NCBI GenBank assembly: GCA_041664345.1
Contig: JBAYKX010000024.1
Coordinates: forward strand, 10,208 to 74,207
Reading direction: 5' to 3'
From: GWE2-40-63 sp041664345
GTDB taxonomy: Bacteria > Bacteroidota > Bacteroidia > Bacteroidales > SZUA-534
DNA: 64,000 nucleotides
The notes beneath the pieces are model-generated. The model was not told where the DNA came from and did not search any database. It saw only the letters and a program-made list of their open reading frames with translations. The position numbers were made by a program, and so were the translations under genes. Below, one piece after another: positions 55,507-64,000 of this stretch (the first letter of the stretch is position 1; every line of letters begins with the position of its first letter).

Positions 55507-56529
55507 ATGAATACTATAAAGGTTGGAATTGTAGGTACAGGAATTTATTTGCCCAAAGGGCGCATGACTGCGGCTCAGATATCAGTAGCAACAAATGGAG
55601 TTTGGTCAGAAAATGCGGTAAAAGAAAAGTTAGGTATCATTGAAAAACCTATTCCCGGAACCAATGATGGAACCCAGCAAATGGGAGTATTAGCGGGTCT
55701 GGATGCATTGAAAAATACCGGAATTGACCCATTAGAAATAGATATTATTTTATGTATTGGTGAGGAATGGAAAGAATATCCCTTAACAACATCCGGTATT
55801 TACATTCAATACATGATTGGTGCTAAAAACGCATGGGCCATTGATGTTCAGCAACGTTGCGGAACTACCGTAGCCGCACTTAAAATGGCCAAAGACATGA
55901 TGATAGCTGACTCCAGCATTAACACCGTAATGATTGTAGGTGGTTACCGAAATGGCGATTTTATTGATTATACCGATCCATCGGTTTCGTTTATGTATAA
56001 CTTATCAGCCGGAGCAGGAGCTTTAATTTTAAAAAAGAATTATCCTAAAAACCTTTTATTGGGTACTCATATTATTACCGATGGTTCCATGGCACGTGAT
56101 GCCGGGGTTGAATTTGGCGGCACCGTAAATCCCATTAATGAAACCAACTTTCATTTAGCCTACAAATCGTTAAAGGTATTTAACGAAAGGCACATGAAAG
56201 ATCGGTTGAACGAAGTATCCATGACTAACTGGTTCCAATGCATCCATAAAGCATTTGAAAAATCAGAAGTTCCTCTGAGCGACCTTGGCTTTTTATGTTC
56301 CCTTCATTTTAAAAGAAGCATGTATGAATTTATGCTCAATGAATTGAAACTGAATCCAGAACAAAGTATTTATCTGGAACATTACGGACATATTGGACAG
56401 GTGGACCAAATTCTATCGTTGCACTTAGCGCAACAAACCGGGCAATTAAAACAAGGAACTATTGTATCAATGATTGCTGCAGGTATTGGTTATGCCTGGG
56501 GAGCTAATGTAATAAAATGGGGCGAATGA
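55507..56529 (+). CDS. Second FabH-like condensing enzyme with Cys-His dyad
   Basis: The 340-residue protein has the same thiolase-like fold as its upstream neighbour but is only distantly similar. Cys118 in IDVQQRCGTTVAALKMA is the nucleophile. The catalytic His position is kept (FLCSLHFKRSM), but the Asn position reads YGHIGQ. A glutamate pair in CIGEEWKEYP sits near where HMG-CoA synthases have their glutamate, so an HMG-CoA-synthase-like or PqsC-like chemistry is possible. In the Pseudomonas PqsBC heterodimer, one FabH-like chain has a Cys-His dyad and the other is non-catalytic; the tandem arrangement here is similar. No ACP gene is nearby, which favours CoA-bound substrates. Confidence 0.85.
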   Translation: MNTIKVGIVGTGIYLPKGRMTAAQISVATNGVWSENAVKEKLGIIEKPIPGTNDGTQQMGVLAGLDALKNTGIDPLEIDIILCIGEEWKEYPLTTSGIYIQYMIGAKNAWAIDVQQRCGTTVAALKMAKDMMIADSSINTVMIVGGYRNGDFIDYTDPSVSFMYNLSAGAGALILKKNYPKNLLLGTHIITDGSMARDAGVEFGGTVNPINETNFHLAYKSLKVFNERHMKDRLNEVSMTNWFQCIHKAFEKSEVPLSDLGFLCSLHFKRSMYEFMLNELKLNPEQSIYLEHYGHIGQVDQILSLHLAQQTGQLKQGTIVSMIAAGIGYAWGANVIKWGE

Positions 56530-56714
56530 GTATGAGTCGCACTAAATATTTCTTTACATATCTATTTAATATTCTGCAATTTAACAAGTATCAATTGCCA
56601 ATAATAAATTTAAGTCAACTCAATGTATTTTAATTAAGACTAATTATTCATTATATTAGTGACTAACTTGCTATGACAAATTTGATTGTTAACTAAAACT
56701 AAATTAGAAAAAGT

Positions 56715-57221
56715 ATGAAAAATTTATTTATTATTCTTGTTGCTGTTGTATTTGCATTCAGTGCATGTGATAAAAGTGAAGAGAAAACTGTGTATAATCC
56801 CTCTACCGATGGTATTGTTGGTCAATGGTATTCTTCAGGTGCAAACGTTGCCGTATTGTTGTCAACGTATTTTGCCATCGATTCAATTTATGCAAAATTT
56901 GAATCAAACAACACCTATTTAGTTGAATCGTATTCTGCTGGAGCAAAAACAACCTACACCGGTACTTTTACTCAAACTAAATCGGGAACCGGAAGTATTT
57001 GGAACATTGTTTTGAACCAAAGTGCCCCAACAGCGGTTACCAGCGAAGGTATTTTCGAAATTACCACGGTTACCAATGGATTTACCATGAAATACGAAGT
57101 GGCACAAACAGAACCTAACATTAGTGCTACCCCTCCAACGGCAACTGCTGGTTTTGGAAGCACCAATGGGGGTGCATTATCGACTTGGAATATTCAAACA
57201 TTTGTAAAAATAGCCGAATAA
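56715..57221 (+). CDS. Small lipoprotein, lipocalin-like sandwich
   Basis: The 168-residue protein has a lipoprotein signal (LIILVAVVFAFSAC, lipobox Cys18), followed by DKSEEK, an acidic tether. The remainder is predicted beta-rich (IVGQWYSSGANVAVLL ... FESNNTYLVESYSAGAKTTYTGTF), the pattern of lipocalin-like or DUF-type periplasmic lipoproteins of Bacteroidota. The function is unknown. It is 185 bases after the FabH-like pair and is closed by a strong terminator, so it may be transcribed with the operon or alone. Confidence 0.75.
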   Translation: MKNLFIILVAVVFAFSACDKSEEKTVYNPSTDGIVGQWYSSGANVAVLLSTYFAIDSIYAKFESNNTYLVESYSAGAKTTYTGTFTQTKSGTGSIWNIVLNQSAPTAVTSEGIFEITTVTNGFTMKYEVAQTEPNISATPPTATAGFGSTNGGALSTWNIQTFVKIAE

Positions 57222-57233
57222 TTAACAAACCGG

Positions 57234-57281
57234 AAAAAAGTCAGAATATGGTATCTCAGGATATTTTATTCTGACTTTTTT
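57234..57281 (+). terminator. Strong intrinsic terminator after the lipoprotein gene
   Basis: AAAAAAGTCAGAAT (57234-57247) pairs perfectly with ATTCTGACTTTTTT (57268-57281), a 14-base-pair stem with a 20-base loop and a T-rich tail. It begins 13 bases after the lipoprotein stop codon and separates the FabH-like part from the outer-membrane part of the locus. Confidence 0.9.
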
Positions 57282-57479
57282 ATTTTTACTCTTGTTACCA
57301 TTAAATCTTAATACAACTTTTTAAGCATAATTTAACTTTCGGCTGTGCTTTAATAAACAATTGCTTTAGGTAAAGCAGTTTAAGTATCATTCATTTATTC
57401 AACACGTTGCAAAGATGTCGATTAGTAATAATCATTTATTCATGACATTCGTTTAGTTCGCAGTTAAAATTAAAAGCAA

Positions 57480-59072
57480 ATGAAAAAAACATTCAGTTTG
57501 GTATTGGGATTATTCTGCATGACCAATAGTTGGGCTCAAAATCCTTCCAATCAATATTTTAAAGGAGAGATTCCTCAAAAGGCCAATAAAGAATTCCAAT
57601 TTATTGCCTATTATATTAATCAGGCAGTTACTTCCAATATTTATCCAAAAAATGACTTCCTTAAAGGACAGGTAGTTGGACGTTTATTTGGGGGTAATAC
57701 TTCCCAAACTTCTGATTCATTAAAAACCAGTTACATAGAGCAGCGGTTGATTCCATTTTTTATATACACACCCAAATTATTTAACGGCAAAGCCACATTA
57801 AGAGCATCGTTCGAAATTGACTGGACTTGGGGTGATGTTGCTTATGGAGTTGGTGGTAATTTCGGAGGGGCTATTTCAGCCGACCAAGTGAATTTGCAAA
57901 CTCAAAATTTAGAATTGGAATTAAATCCAGCTAAAGGTTGGTATATTAATCTTGGTTTGCAGCGCCTTTACGACACTCCTTACAATCCGTATAGAACCTC
58001 ATTCGATAAAATGACTACCACCGGTTACCGATTGGCTTATTTTGGAACGGACGGTGTGGGCATTACTGTTAGGAAAGAATGGGACTTTGCCCGGATTAAA
58101 TCAGGTTATTATAAACTTTACGAAAACTACATTCAACTGAACGATGATGTAACCTTAATTGAATTTACCGGCGAAAAGGATGTTTCGAGGAATTGGAAAA
58201 TAGGTGGTTCAGCCTATTACTTGAGAGATCGGGCATCAGGCGCCGGTGGAGTTTCTATTTTAAGCCAGGGCTTTAATAGCTTGCTTGCTTCGCACAATGG
58301 GGTTTACCGATTCAACTATGGCGATGTTCCCTATAAAGCCGATGTGGTTTGGCTGGGCACTTACTTCGGACGGAATACGGAACATTGGCTTGATCCATGG
58401 ATGGTTACCGGATTTTTAAACGTAAACGTGGGTAGTGCCGATACCTTAGCCAATCAGGCACTGTCGAAAGATGATTGGACCCGGGCTACTGATATTTTTG
58501 GGTTTGCAGGTAATGTTCGCACATCATACCGATATGGACAAACACTGTCCGACTGCATTACGCTTGATGCCATATATTCTTCGGGTGATGCCAATGGCTT
58601 GCAGGATGGAAAATATTCTGGTGTTATTACAGGAAACCAATACGGTGCTCCGGGTGCCATTTATATTAGTTCGGGTTCCTACCTTTTAATGCCTCATGGC
58701 AATGTGGTTAACCGCTACATGCCTGCTATCCTCGATATTTCGAATATGGGTTACGGTATGACATCAGCCGTGTTAAGTGTTTCGAAAGGTTTAATACCAC
58801 ACAAGGTGAATGCGAAAATAGGAAGTGCCATAGCATTTAGTAATGTTCAACCCTTAGGAGGAGGCAATTTAATTGGAACTGAATTCAATGGAAATATTGC
58901 TTACAATTTTGGACCCTTTATGAGTCTGGAATTGCATGGGGCATACCTGATTTTAGGTGATTTTTATGATAGCAAACAAAGCTCCTATGGCAGTTCTGTT
59001 AATGGTAACTTAGATACCCGACCTGTTGATCCGTGGACAACATTTATAGTATTTAAATGGCTCATGTTTTAG
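57480..59072 (+). CDS. Outer-membrane porin-like beta-barrel protein
   Basis: The 530-residue protein has a signal peptide (SLVLGLFCMTNSWAQ, cleavage near residue 20) and then a long series of amphipathic strands. The strands RLIPFFIYTPKLFNGKATLRASFEID and GWYINLGLQRLYDTPYNPYRTS recall alginate-export-type or other large porins. There is no plug domain or TonB box, so it is likely a passive or facilitated channel. It is followed 20 bases later by a lipoprotein hydrolase gene, and a joint role in handling an extracellular substrate is plausible. The family assignment is tentative. Confidence 0.7.
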   Translation: MKKTFSLVLGLFCMTNSWAQNPSNQYFKGEIPQKANKEFQFIAYYINQAVTSNIYPKNDFLKGQVVGRLFGGNTSQTSDSLKTSYIEQRLIPFFIYTPKLFNGKATLRASFEIDWTWGDVAYGVGGNFGGAISADQVNLQTQNLELELNPAKGWYINLGLQRLYDTPYNPYRTSFDKMTTTGYRLAYFGTDGVGITVRKEWDFARIKSGYYKLYENYIQLNDDVTLIEFTGEKDVSRNWKIGGSAYYLRDRASGAGGVSILSQGFNSLLASHNGVYRFNYGDVPYKADVVWLGTYFGRNTEHWLDPWMVTGFLNVNVGSADTLANQALSKDDWTRATDIFGFAGNVRTSYRYGQTLSDCITLDAIYSSGDANGLQDGKYSGVITGNQYGAPGAIYISSGSYLLMPHGNVVNRYMPAILDISNMGYGMTSAVLSVSKGLIPHKVNAKIGSAIAFSNVQPLGGGNLIGTEFNGNIAYNFGPFMSLELHGAYLILGDFYDSKQSSYGSSVNGNLDTRPVDPWTTFIVFKWLMF

Positions 59073-59092
59073 TTCTTTTAAAGATTTGATTG

Positions 59093-60046
59093 ATGAAAAA
59101 CAGTATATTTTTTGGTTTCGCACTAGTTATTTTAGCCATGAGTAGTTGTAGTACTCCGTATAAAACATTATCTCCGTCTAAATCGATGGATGATATGCAA
59201 TACTTGCATTCAGTAAAAAAAGTTCATCTCCCCCAAAGTGGCTATGATATTGCTTACACCGACGAAGGCAAAGGAGAAACCACCATAATCTTTATTCATG
59301 GTTTGGGAAGTTACTTGCAAGCATGGATAAGAAATGTGGAAGGACTTAAAGTCAATTACCGGTGCATTTCAATTGATTTGCCGGGATACGGAAAATCAAG
59401 TAAACAGCCACACAGCGGCCAAATGACCTTTTATGCGGATATAGTGAACGAATTGGTTACTGAATTGAAACTGCAAAAGGTGGTTTTGGCTGGGCATTCC
59501 ATGGGTGGGCAAATAGCTATAACCACTGCATTGCAATATCCTGATATTATTAGTGCCCTATTGTTGGTTGATCCAGCAGGATTTGAAGAATTTAATAAAG
59601 GCCAAAAGCAGTGGTTCAGGGATGTAATGACTTACGACCTAGTGCGTTTGACAACTACCGAGGCCATTCAAAACAACTTGGCCACTAATTTTTACCGGGT
59701 TCCCGCTGAGGCTGAATTTATGATCAATGACCGTATTGCCATGCGCACCGCCTCCGATTTTAATGCCTATTGTTATGCAGTAGTTCAATCAGTTAATGGA
59801 ATGGTTGATAATCCGGTTATTGAGTATTTACCAAACATAAAAGTACCTACACTTATCTTTTTTGGTGAAAACGACAACCTGATTCCAAACCGGTTCCTAA
59901 ATCCGGGCCGTACAGTTGATATTGCAAAAAGTGGGGCAAATAAAATACCTAACAGTCAACTGGTTGTGGTTCCCAAATGTGGCCATTTTATGATGTTTGA
60001 ACATCCCGATGTTTTTAATAGCGAAGTAATTAAATTTATTAAATAG
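59093..60046 (+). CDS. Lipoprotein alpha/beta hydrolase
   Basis: The start is ATG 59093; the frame opens three bases earlier with TTG. A lipoprotein signal (ALVILAMSSC, lipobox) places the enzyme in the periplasm or outer membrane. The 317-residue protein has the HGLGS oxyanion motif, nucleophile Ser136 in GHSMGG, an acid in FFGENDNLIP and the catalytic His in KCGHFMMFEH. The triad is complete, so an active esterase or lactonase is expected. Its place after a porin gene and in the same strand run as CoA-ester genes suggests hydrolysis of an ester or oligomer whose acid is then imported; that is inference. Confidence 0.9.
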   Translation: MKNSIFFGFALVILAMSSCSTPYKTLSPSKSMDDMQYLHSVKKVHLPQSGYDIAYTDEGKGETTIIFIHGLGSYLQAWIRNVEGLKVNYRCISIDLPGYGKSSKQPHSGQMTFYADIVNELVTELKLQKVVLAGHSMGGQIAITTALQYPDIISALLLVDPAGFEEFNKGQKQWFRDVMTYDLVRLTTTEAIQNNLATNFYRVPAEAEFMINDRIAMRTASDFNAYCYAVVQSVNGMVDNPVIEYLPNIKVPTLIFFGENDNLIPNRFLNPGRTVDIAKSGANKIPNSQLVVVPKCGHFMMFEHPDVFNSEVIKFIK

Positions 60047-60055
60047 ATATACTAC

Positions 60056-60454
60056 ATGGATGCAATAGATATTGGGGAGCACTGCAAAATTCTCGTTTTA
60101 AAGGATGTACCTTGCATTCATATTCAATGGTTTGGCTTGCCACCTAGCAATGAGTTTCAAAGTGGCTGCAATAAAGCTATTGAATTGATGGTGGAAAATA
60201 GTATTTCAAAAATTTTGACCGATAATACCAATGCCAATGTTTTTTCAGTTAAAGATCAACATAGGCTTAACGAAAATTGGTTGCCAAGAGCTGAAAAAGC
60301 AGGCTATCGTGCATCAGCAACTTTGGTTGGAAATTCAAATGCCTTTGCCAAATTTGCAGCCCAAAACATTGCCAAAAGGCGAGATCAATCAAAATTTGCT
60401 AACCAGTTTTTTACATCTAAAGAGGAAGCATTAAAATGGTTAAAATCAATTTAA
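60056..60454 (+). CDS. STAS/SpoIIAA-like protein
   Basis: This 132-residue cytoplasmic protein starts 9 bases after the hydrolase. The pattern of a beta-alpha fold (CIHIQWFGLPPSNEF, ISKILTDNTNANVFS, WLPRAEKAGY) and the terminal TSKEEALKWL resemble SpoIIAA-like / STAS-fold proteins found as stand-alone genes in Bacteroidota. Such proteins have no proven enzyme activity. Its job in this operon is unknown. A terminator follows. Confidence 0.65.
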   Translation: MDAIDIGEHCKILVLKDVPCIHIQWFGLPPSNEFQSGCNKAIELMVENSISKILTDNTNANVFSVKDQHRLNENWLPRAEKAGYRASATLVGNSNAFAKFAAQNIAKRRDQSKFANQFFTSKEEALKWLKSI

Positions 60455-60480
60455 TAACTTACCAATTCATTAACAATATC

Positions 60481-60507
60481 AAAAGCCGGACATCTCAACT
60501 GGCTTTT
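60481..60507 (+). terminator. Intrinsic terminator of the porin-hydrolase unit
   Basis: AAAAGCCGG pairs with CTGGCTTTT (one G-T pair) across a 9-base loop, followed by more T residues. It lies 26 bases after the STAS-like stop codon. Confidence 0.85.
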
Positions 60508-60548
60508 TTTATTTTTACACTATCTTTAGGTTTTAAAAACAGCTAATT

Positions 60549-61970
60549 ATGCGTCTTAAATTAGTCACATTTGCCGATTACACCAGCTTACTCTTTCCGC
60601 ACGAATTGGATTATTTATTGGCCGTCCAAAATTTTAGCAAACCTTCCAATGTTAAAATTCTTCAAAATATTTATTATAATTGCACTAATAAGCAGACACC
60701 CATTCCATTTGATACCCGAATTGATAAACGAACCTATTCCTATTTAAAAAACTGGATGGTGGAAACCCTCACCAAAATTGATGTGGATGCATATTTTGAA
60801 TGGCTCACCACAGTTGAGAAACTAGTAATGTCAGATAGCATTAAACCCGATGATGAAGCCAATATTATGGCCAATCTTTCAAAAACAGTGCCTACCCATT
60901 ATTATTTTATCAGGTTTTATGAGTTACTACAATATTATCGCGATTATTTACTGGTAAGGAACCGCACAAAATATTACAAAGTAGTATCCGACTATTTGGA
61001 AAAATACCGGTCACAATTCTTTAAGGTAACCGAACTAAACAATCTGATGAATTTGGCTACCGTTCAGATTGTTAAAAACGAAGAATTCCGCTATGAAAGC
61101 AATGACCAAAGCGAAGATTTATTAAAAAGCATTTATTTTGATGAATCGCTGGATGGGTACACCAGATACCGTGCGGTGGTGAGGTTGACCATCTATTTCT
61201 ATAATAACCGGCAATTCGATAAACTATTGCTGGTTTACGATCATCTTGATCTTCTGCTAAAAACACCCATCTTCTATTCAAAACGCATTCTGGCTAATTA
61301 TTATGCCAACCGGGCCATGCTGCATTCAAAACTCAACGAATTGCAGCAGTCTGCCATATACGGATACCTTTCCATACAAAATAAAAACAGCGATTACCTG
61401 TTTTATTTGGTCAACCTATGTGGCGTATTACTCAAACAAGGAAAAAAAGAAGAGGCGTTGGAATTAATGAACCATTCAATTCCCGAGTTAAAAAAAACGA
61501 ATAGTTATTATTACAAAATAGGGTTCATTGCTTTTTACATGAAAACACTGGTAATAAACCACCAGATTGAAAAAGCGGTTAATTATGGATCCGGTTTTTT
61601 TGATGCTTACAAAAAGGAAATTTTTGAGCACCGTTGGCATTTGTTTTTTAGTTCATACTTGCAGACACTCATCCAGTTTGAAAAGTATTCCCGAGTATTA
61701 TCGCTGTGCCGAAGGTACAAACTGGTAACTAAAGAAAAACAATTTATAGGAAAAGCCGTTTACCTGCCAATTATTCAGTGGTATTCATTGTTGGCTGAAT
61801 ATATGGAAGGAATTATAACCAACGAAAAGCTGATTGCTTCCATTGTTAAATCGAGCCAAAGTTTGGTGGAAAATAAATACCGATCGCGCAAAATTATGGA
61901 ACTTTTGGAAGAACTATCGGGCAATTTTCCTGTTGAAATTAAAAAAATAAAGGATGAATTGAATGGTTAA
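60549..61970 (+). CDS. All-helical protein of unknown function (473 aa)
   Basis: I do not recognise the family. The protein lacks a signal peptide and membrane segments, so it is probably cytoplasmic. From about residue 200 the sequence reads as helical pairs with TPR-like spacing (ILANYYANRAMLHSKLNELQQSAIYGYLSIQ, DYLFYLVNLCGVLLKQGKKEEALELM), rich in Tyr, Lys and Leu. The N-terminal 200 residues are also predicted helical. Similar long helical proteins are frequent lone genes in Bacteroidota. It lies between terminators and convergent to the DUF3078 gene, so context gives no clue. Confidence 0.8.
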   Translation: MRLKLVTFADYTSLLFPHELDYLLAVQNFSKPSNVKILQNIYYNCTNKQTPIPFDTRIDKRTYSYLKNWMVETLTKIDVDAYFEWLTTVEKLVMSDSIKPDDEANIMANLSKTVPTHYYFIRFYELLQYYRDYLLVRNRTKYYKVVSDYLEKYRSQFFKVTELNNLMNLATVQIVKNEEFRYESNDQSEDLLKSIYFDESLDGYTRYRAVVRLTIYFYNNRQFDKLLLVYDHLDLLLKTPIFYSKRILANYYANRAMLHSKLNELQQSAIYGYLSIQNKNSDYLFYLVNLCGVLLKQGKKEEALELMNHSIPELKKTNSYYYKIGFIAFYMKTLVINHQIEKAVNYGSGFFDAYKKEIFEHRWHLFFSSYLQTLIQFEKYSRVLSLCRRYKLVTKEKQFIGKAVYLPIIQWYSLLAEYMEGIITNEKLIASIVKSSQSLVENKYRSRKIMELLEELSGNFPVEIKKIKDELNG

Positions 61971-62040
61971 ATAATAAAACAAATTGATTCCTTAATTAAG
62001 GTAACAAAGGCAAAATCCGAGAAAAAATAGCACCAAACTA

Positions 62041-63756
62041 TTAAAACTTCACCGCAAAACCAATGGTGAGATATTCCTTAAACTGAACCGCTTTTGTTGT
62101 TCCATCGGGAACACGTACGTCATTTTCATCCTTAAATTTGGGCACCAATTGGTCGTCATCGTAAATTAAGCGTGTGGAAATGGTTGCCCTGATATAATCA
62201 TTTACCGGAAAAATTAGCCTAAAATCCCAGTCAATATCAACGTTTTGAGGATTATTGACGTAATTGGAGAAAAGTTCTAAATAATTTTCCATTTCAATGT
62301 TGCCCCAAACCTTTGTTTTGTATGAACCTTTAATAATGGCTCCTGTTTCAGATCTAACTTTTTCTGATGGTTTTAAACCGTATTTGGTTTCATTAACAGT
62401 ATCGGCTAATACAATGGTATTTTTCGAGGTTAATGGCGATACAAACAAGACTGTTTTAGGAATGGACTTAATGTCCAAACCAAGTGCAAAGGTAATATAC
62501 CCCGGACTCATAAATTTCGAAACGGGGGTCTTAGTTGAGTCGTTTGGATATTCATACCCTGTTGCAAATTGCGATTTAAAATTAAAAAAACCACTCAAGA
62601 AGTAATCTTTAAATAATTTGTGCCCATATTTCGATACCAATTCTATCCGGTCTTCGGTTGCCTTCAGAAAATTTTCTTTTCCACCCTGCCGAATAGCTCC
62701 ATATTTGAAAATTCCCCTGTTTTCAAACGTATAGTTTTCTTTTTGGTATATAGCAAAAAGCTCCAACCCTGTCATAAATGAAAGCGATGATTCCCCTCCT
62801 TTTGCCCACGATTCCGATAAATAGTTCTGTGCTAAATCAACATTGGCATTACCTCCCAGAATCCATTTTACTTTTCCCTTTTCTATAGGGCGATTATTAA
62901 TGGTTAATTTCCTTTCACCACTAAAATTATTACCAAGGTTACCAATGGCCTCTTTAGCTTTTTCATCGGTTTCATAGTTAACAAGAGGTGTATTATCGAC
63001 AAGAATACGCATGGAATTTTTATCAATATCCCTAATAACCGCCTTGCTTTTGGTTCCCCAGTAATCGGTAATTGAAAAACGGATTAATTCCGGACTGTTA
63101 TTATACATGTGAATTAATAAAGAATCACCTTCAAGATTTATAAGGTAAAAATTAATGGTATCACGTCGCACCTTTTTAATCCACTTAAAAACTGCATCTT
63201 GCGAAAAGTACTCAATATCTTGTTCAATTGAACGGGAGAGTGAATCGTTGTATGGACTTAATGCTTCAAATATACTGTCCATTTTAAACGGACTATCATT
63301 AAAAAGCGAATCCATTTTCACTGAAAAAATACTATCATTCGATGATAAACTAATTGTATCGGCATTTTTTTGCAACTCTTTATAATGCCAATAGTCTGCC
63401 ATAAACCTTGAACGCTCCTGATTTAAGCTATCTACAATTCGCTTGAATGCAATAAGGTTCATGAGTTGCTTATTGACTTTATTGTCATCGATATATTGCT
63501 GAACCAATAAAACCTTTGATTTTAATACTTCATCCGTCGAAAAGTTGAGCAAATAATTAAAAGCCTCTTTATAAATTGAGTCTGAATAACTTGCAGAAGG
63601 GTGTTCATCGAAATAATCGCTTACATGTTGCAATTGAGGCAACAAATCTTGGTGAGAATTTCTTTTATTCTTGCTTTGACCAAATACGGTTACCGATAGT
63701 AAGAGGAAACTAATTAATATAGCGGCTACAACAATAAAAAAACTTCGGTTTTTCAT
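62041..63756 (-). CDS. DUF3078 outer-membrane protein
   Basis: The 571-residue protein has a signal peptide (residues about 7-26). Next is a charged, serine- and aspartate-rich helical stretch (about 30-200, with repeats such as NDSIFSVKMDSLF). The DUF3078 region follows, recognisable by GGNANVDLAQNYLSESWAKGGESSLSF (about residues 297-323) and a series of barrel-like strands ending in the aromatic YLTIGFAVKF. The final Phe and the strands indicate insertion in the outer membrane. The role is unknown. It is transcribed toward the helical protein, and its upstream side faces the possible insertion-sequence end. Confidence 0.85.
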   Translation of the reverse strand: MKNRSFFIVVAAILISFLLLSVTVFGQSKNKRNSHQDLLPQLQHVSDYFDEHPSASYSDSIYKEAFNYLLNFSTDEVLKSKVLLVQQYIDDNKVNKQLMNLIAFKRIVDSLNQERSRFMADYWHYKELQKNADTISLSSNDSIFSVKMDSLFNDSPFKMDSIFEALSPYNDSLSRSIEQDIEYFSQDAVFKWIKKVRRDTINFYLINLEGDSLLIHMYNNSPELIRFSITDYWGTKSKAVIRDIDKNSMRILVDNTPLVNYETDEKAKEAIGNLGNNFSGERKLTINNRPIEKGKVKWILGGNANVDLAQNYLSESWAKGGESSLSFMTGLELFAIYQKENYTFENRGIFKYGAIRQGGKENFLKATEDRIELVSKYGHKLFKDYFLSGFFNFKSQFATGYEYPNDSTKTPVSKFMSPGYITFALGLDIKSIPKTVLFVSPLTSKNTIVLADTVNETKYGLKPSEKVRSETGAIIKGSYKTKVWGNIEMENYLELFSNYVNNPQNVDIDWDFRLIFPVNDYIRATISTRLIYDDDQLVPKFKDENDVRVPDGTTKAVQFKEYLTIGFAVKF

Positions 63757-63880
63757 CTACTTGATACTAAATGGTTAAAAAAAGGCAAAATAAGTAAAAG
63801 GGTTTCTTTTTAACAAATACTAAATTGGTGGGTTGATAATGAGTCTTCGTAAAAAAATAAAAACGGCTTAGTGGAAGCGA

Positions 63881-64000
63881 GGCTACTGAAAAAGTCCCAA
63901 GTGTCAGAATGTTAATAAATTAGCAGTAAAATACAAGGTAAAAACTTGGTATTTTACTGCTTTTTTTGTATCTTAAGGGTCTAAAATAAAGATACTTATA
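63881..64000. mobile_element. Possible end of an insertion sequence with a long hairpin
   Basis: GGCTACTGAAAAAGTCCC (63881-63898) resembles the terminal repeats of IS1182-type elements, as far as I recall. It is followed by a 13-base-pair perfect stem, AGCAGTAAAATAC (63922-63934) with GTATTTTACTGCT (63949-63961), and a T run. The last 40 bases look like a promoter region. The element itself would lie beyond the window, so this cannot be confirmed here. Confidence 0.4.

Noticed and set aside
54465..56529. FabH-like pair as ordinary fatty-acid synthesis enzymes
   Set aside because: The conserved His/Asn residues of FabH are missing and no ACP or fab genes other than the SDR are adjacent.

Overview
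The window looks like chromosomal DNA of an AT-rich, anaerobic member of the Bacteroidota, most likely a Bacteroidales or Marinilabiliales relative. The signs are a complete Rnf locus in the order found in Bacteroidota, three very large secreted proteins with type IX secretion (T9SS) C-terminal tails, an S46 dipeptidyl-peptidase, a DUF3078 protein, an outer-membrane beta-barrel receptor with a carboxypeptidase-like N-terminal domain, and several promoter -7 boxes of the type TAnnTTTG. I saw no rRNA, tRNA or CRISPR array.

Layout. 1-2.2 kb: the 3' part of recG and a small basic protein. 2.5-8.0 kb: the Rnf operon (RseC-like, rnfB, C, D, G, E, A), with rnfG broken by a -1 frame change exactly at an A_AAA_AAG heptamer. 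8.2-19.9 kb: a small beta-barrel protein, a lipoprotein made of about 16 G-x-G-Y repeats, and a 2539-residue T9SS adhesin in the same operon as the lipoprotein. 20.6-25.7 kb (minus strand): a five-gene operon of DUF2520, KdsC-like phosphatase, UbiA prenyltransferase, Maf and an S46 peptidase carrying the arginine typical of DPP11. 26.2-40 kb: a mixed, partly decaying region. It holds a membrane-anchored aspartyl protease, a Bro-N-Fic fusion, a RhuM pseudogene, a methyltransferase pseudogene, an outer-membrane receptor, a TPR sensor kinase, a serine hydrolase, an interrupted esterase and a second Fic protein whose promoter is covered by a perfect inverted repeat. 40-48.7 kb: an FG-GAP propeller T9SS protein, an MBL-fold hydrolase and a CotH/lamin-tail T9SS protein.

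49.2-60.5 kb is a co-directional C4 acyl-CoA locus: thiolase, acetoacetyl-CoA-reductase-like SDR, sodium:solute symporter, CoA-transferase, two tandem FabH-like condensing enzymes with altered catalytic residues, a lipoprotein, an outer-membrane protein, a lipoprotein alpha/beta hydrolase and a STAS-like protein. My inference is that it links uptake or release of a short oxo- or hydroxy-acid (or its ester) to acetoacetyl-CoA chemistry, with the FabH-like pair as the most novel component. The window closes with a helical protein of unknown function, a DUF3078 outer-membrane protein, and what may be the end of an insertion sequence.

Strongest leads: the divergent FabH-like pair and its operon; the rnfG frame change at a slippery heptamer; the inverted repeat over the fic promoter; and the G-x-G-Y repeat lipoprotein paired with a giant adhesin.
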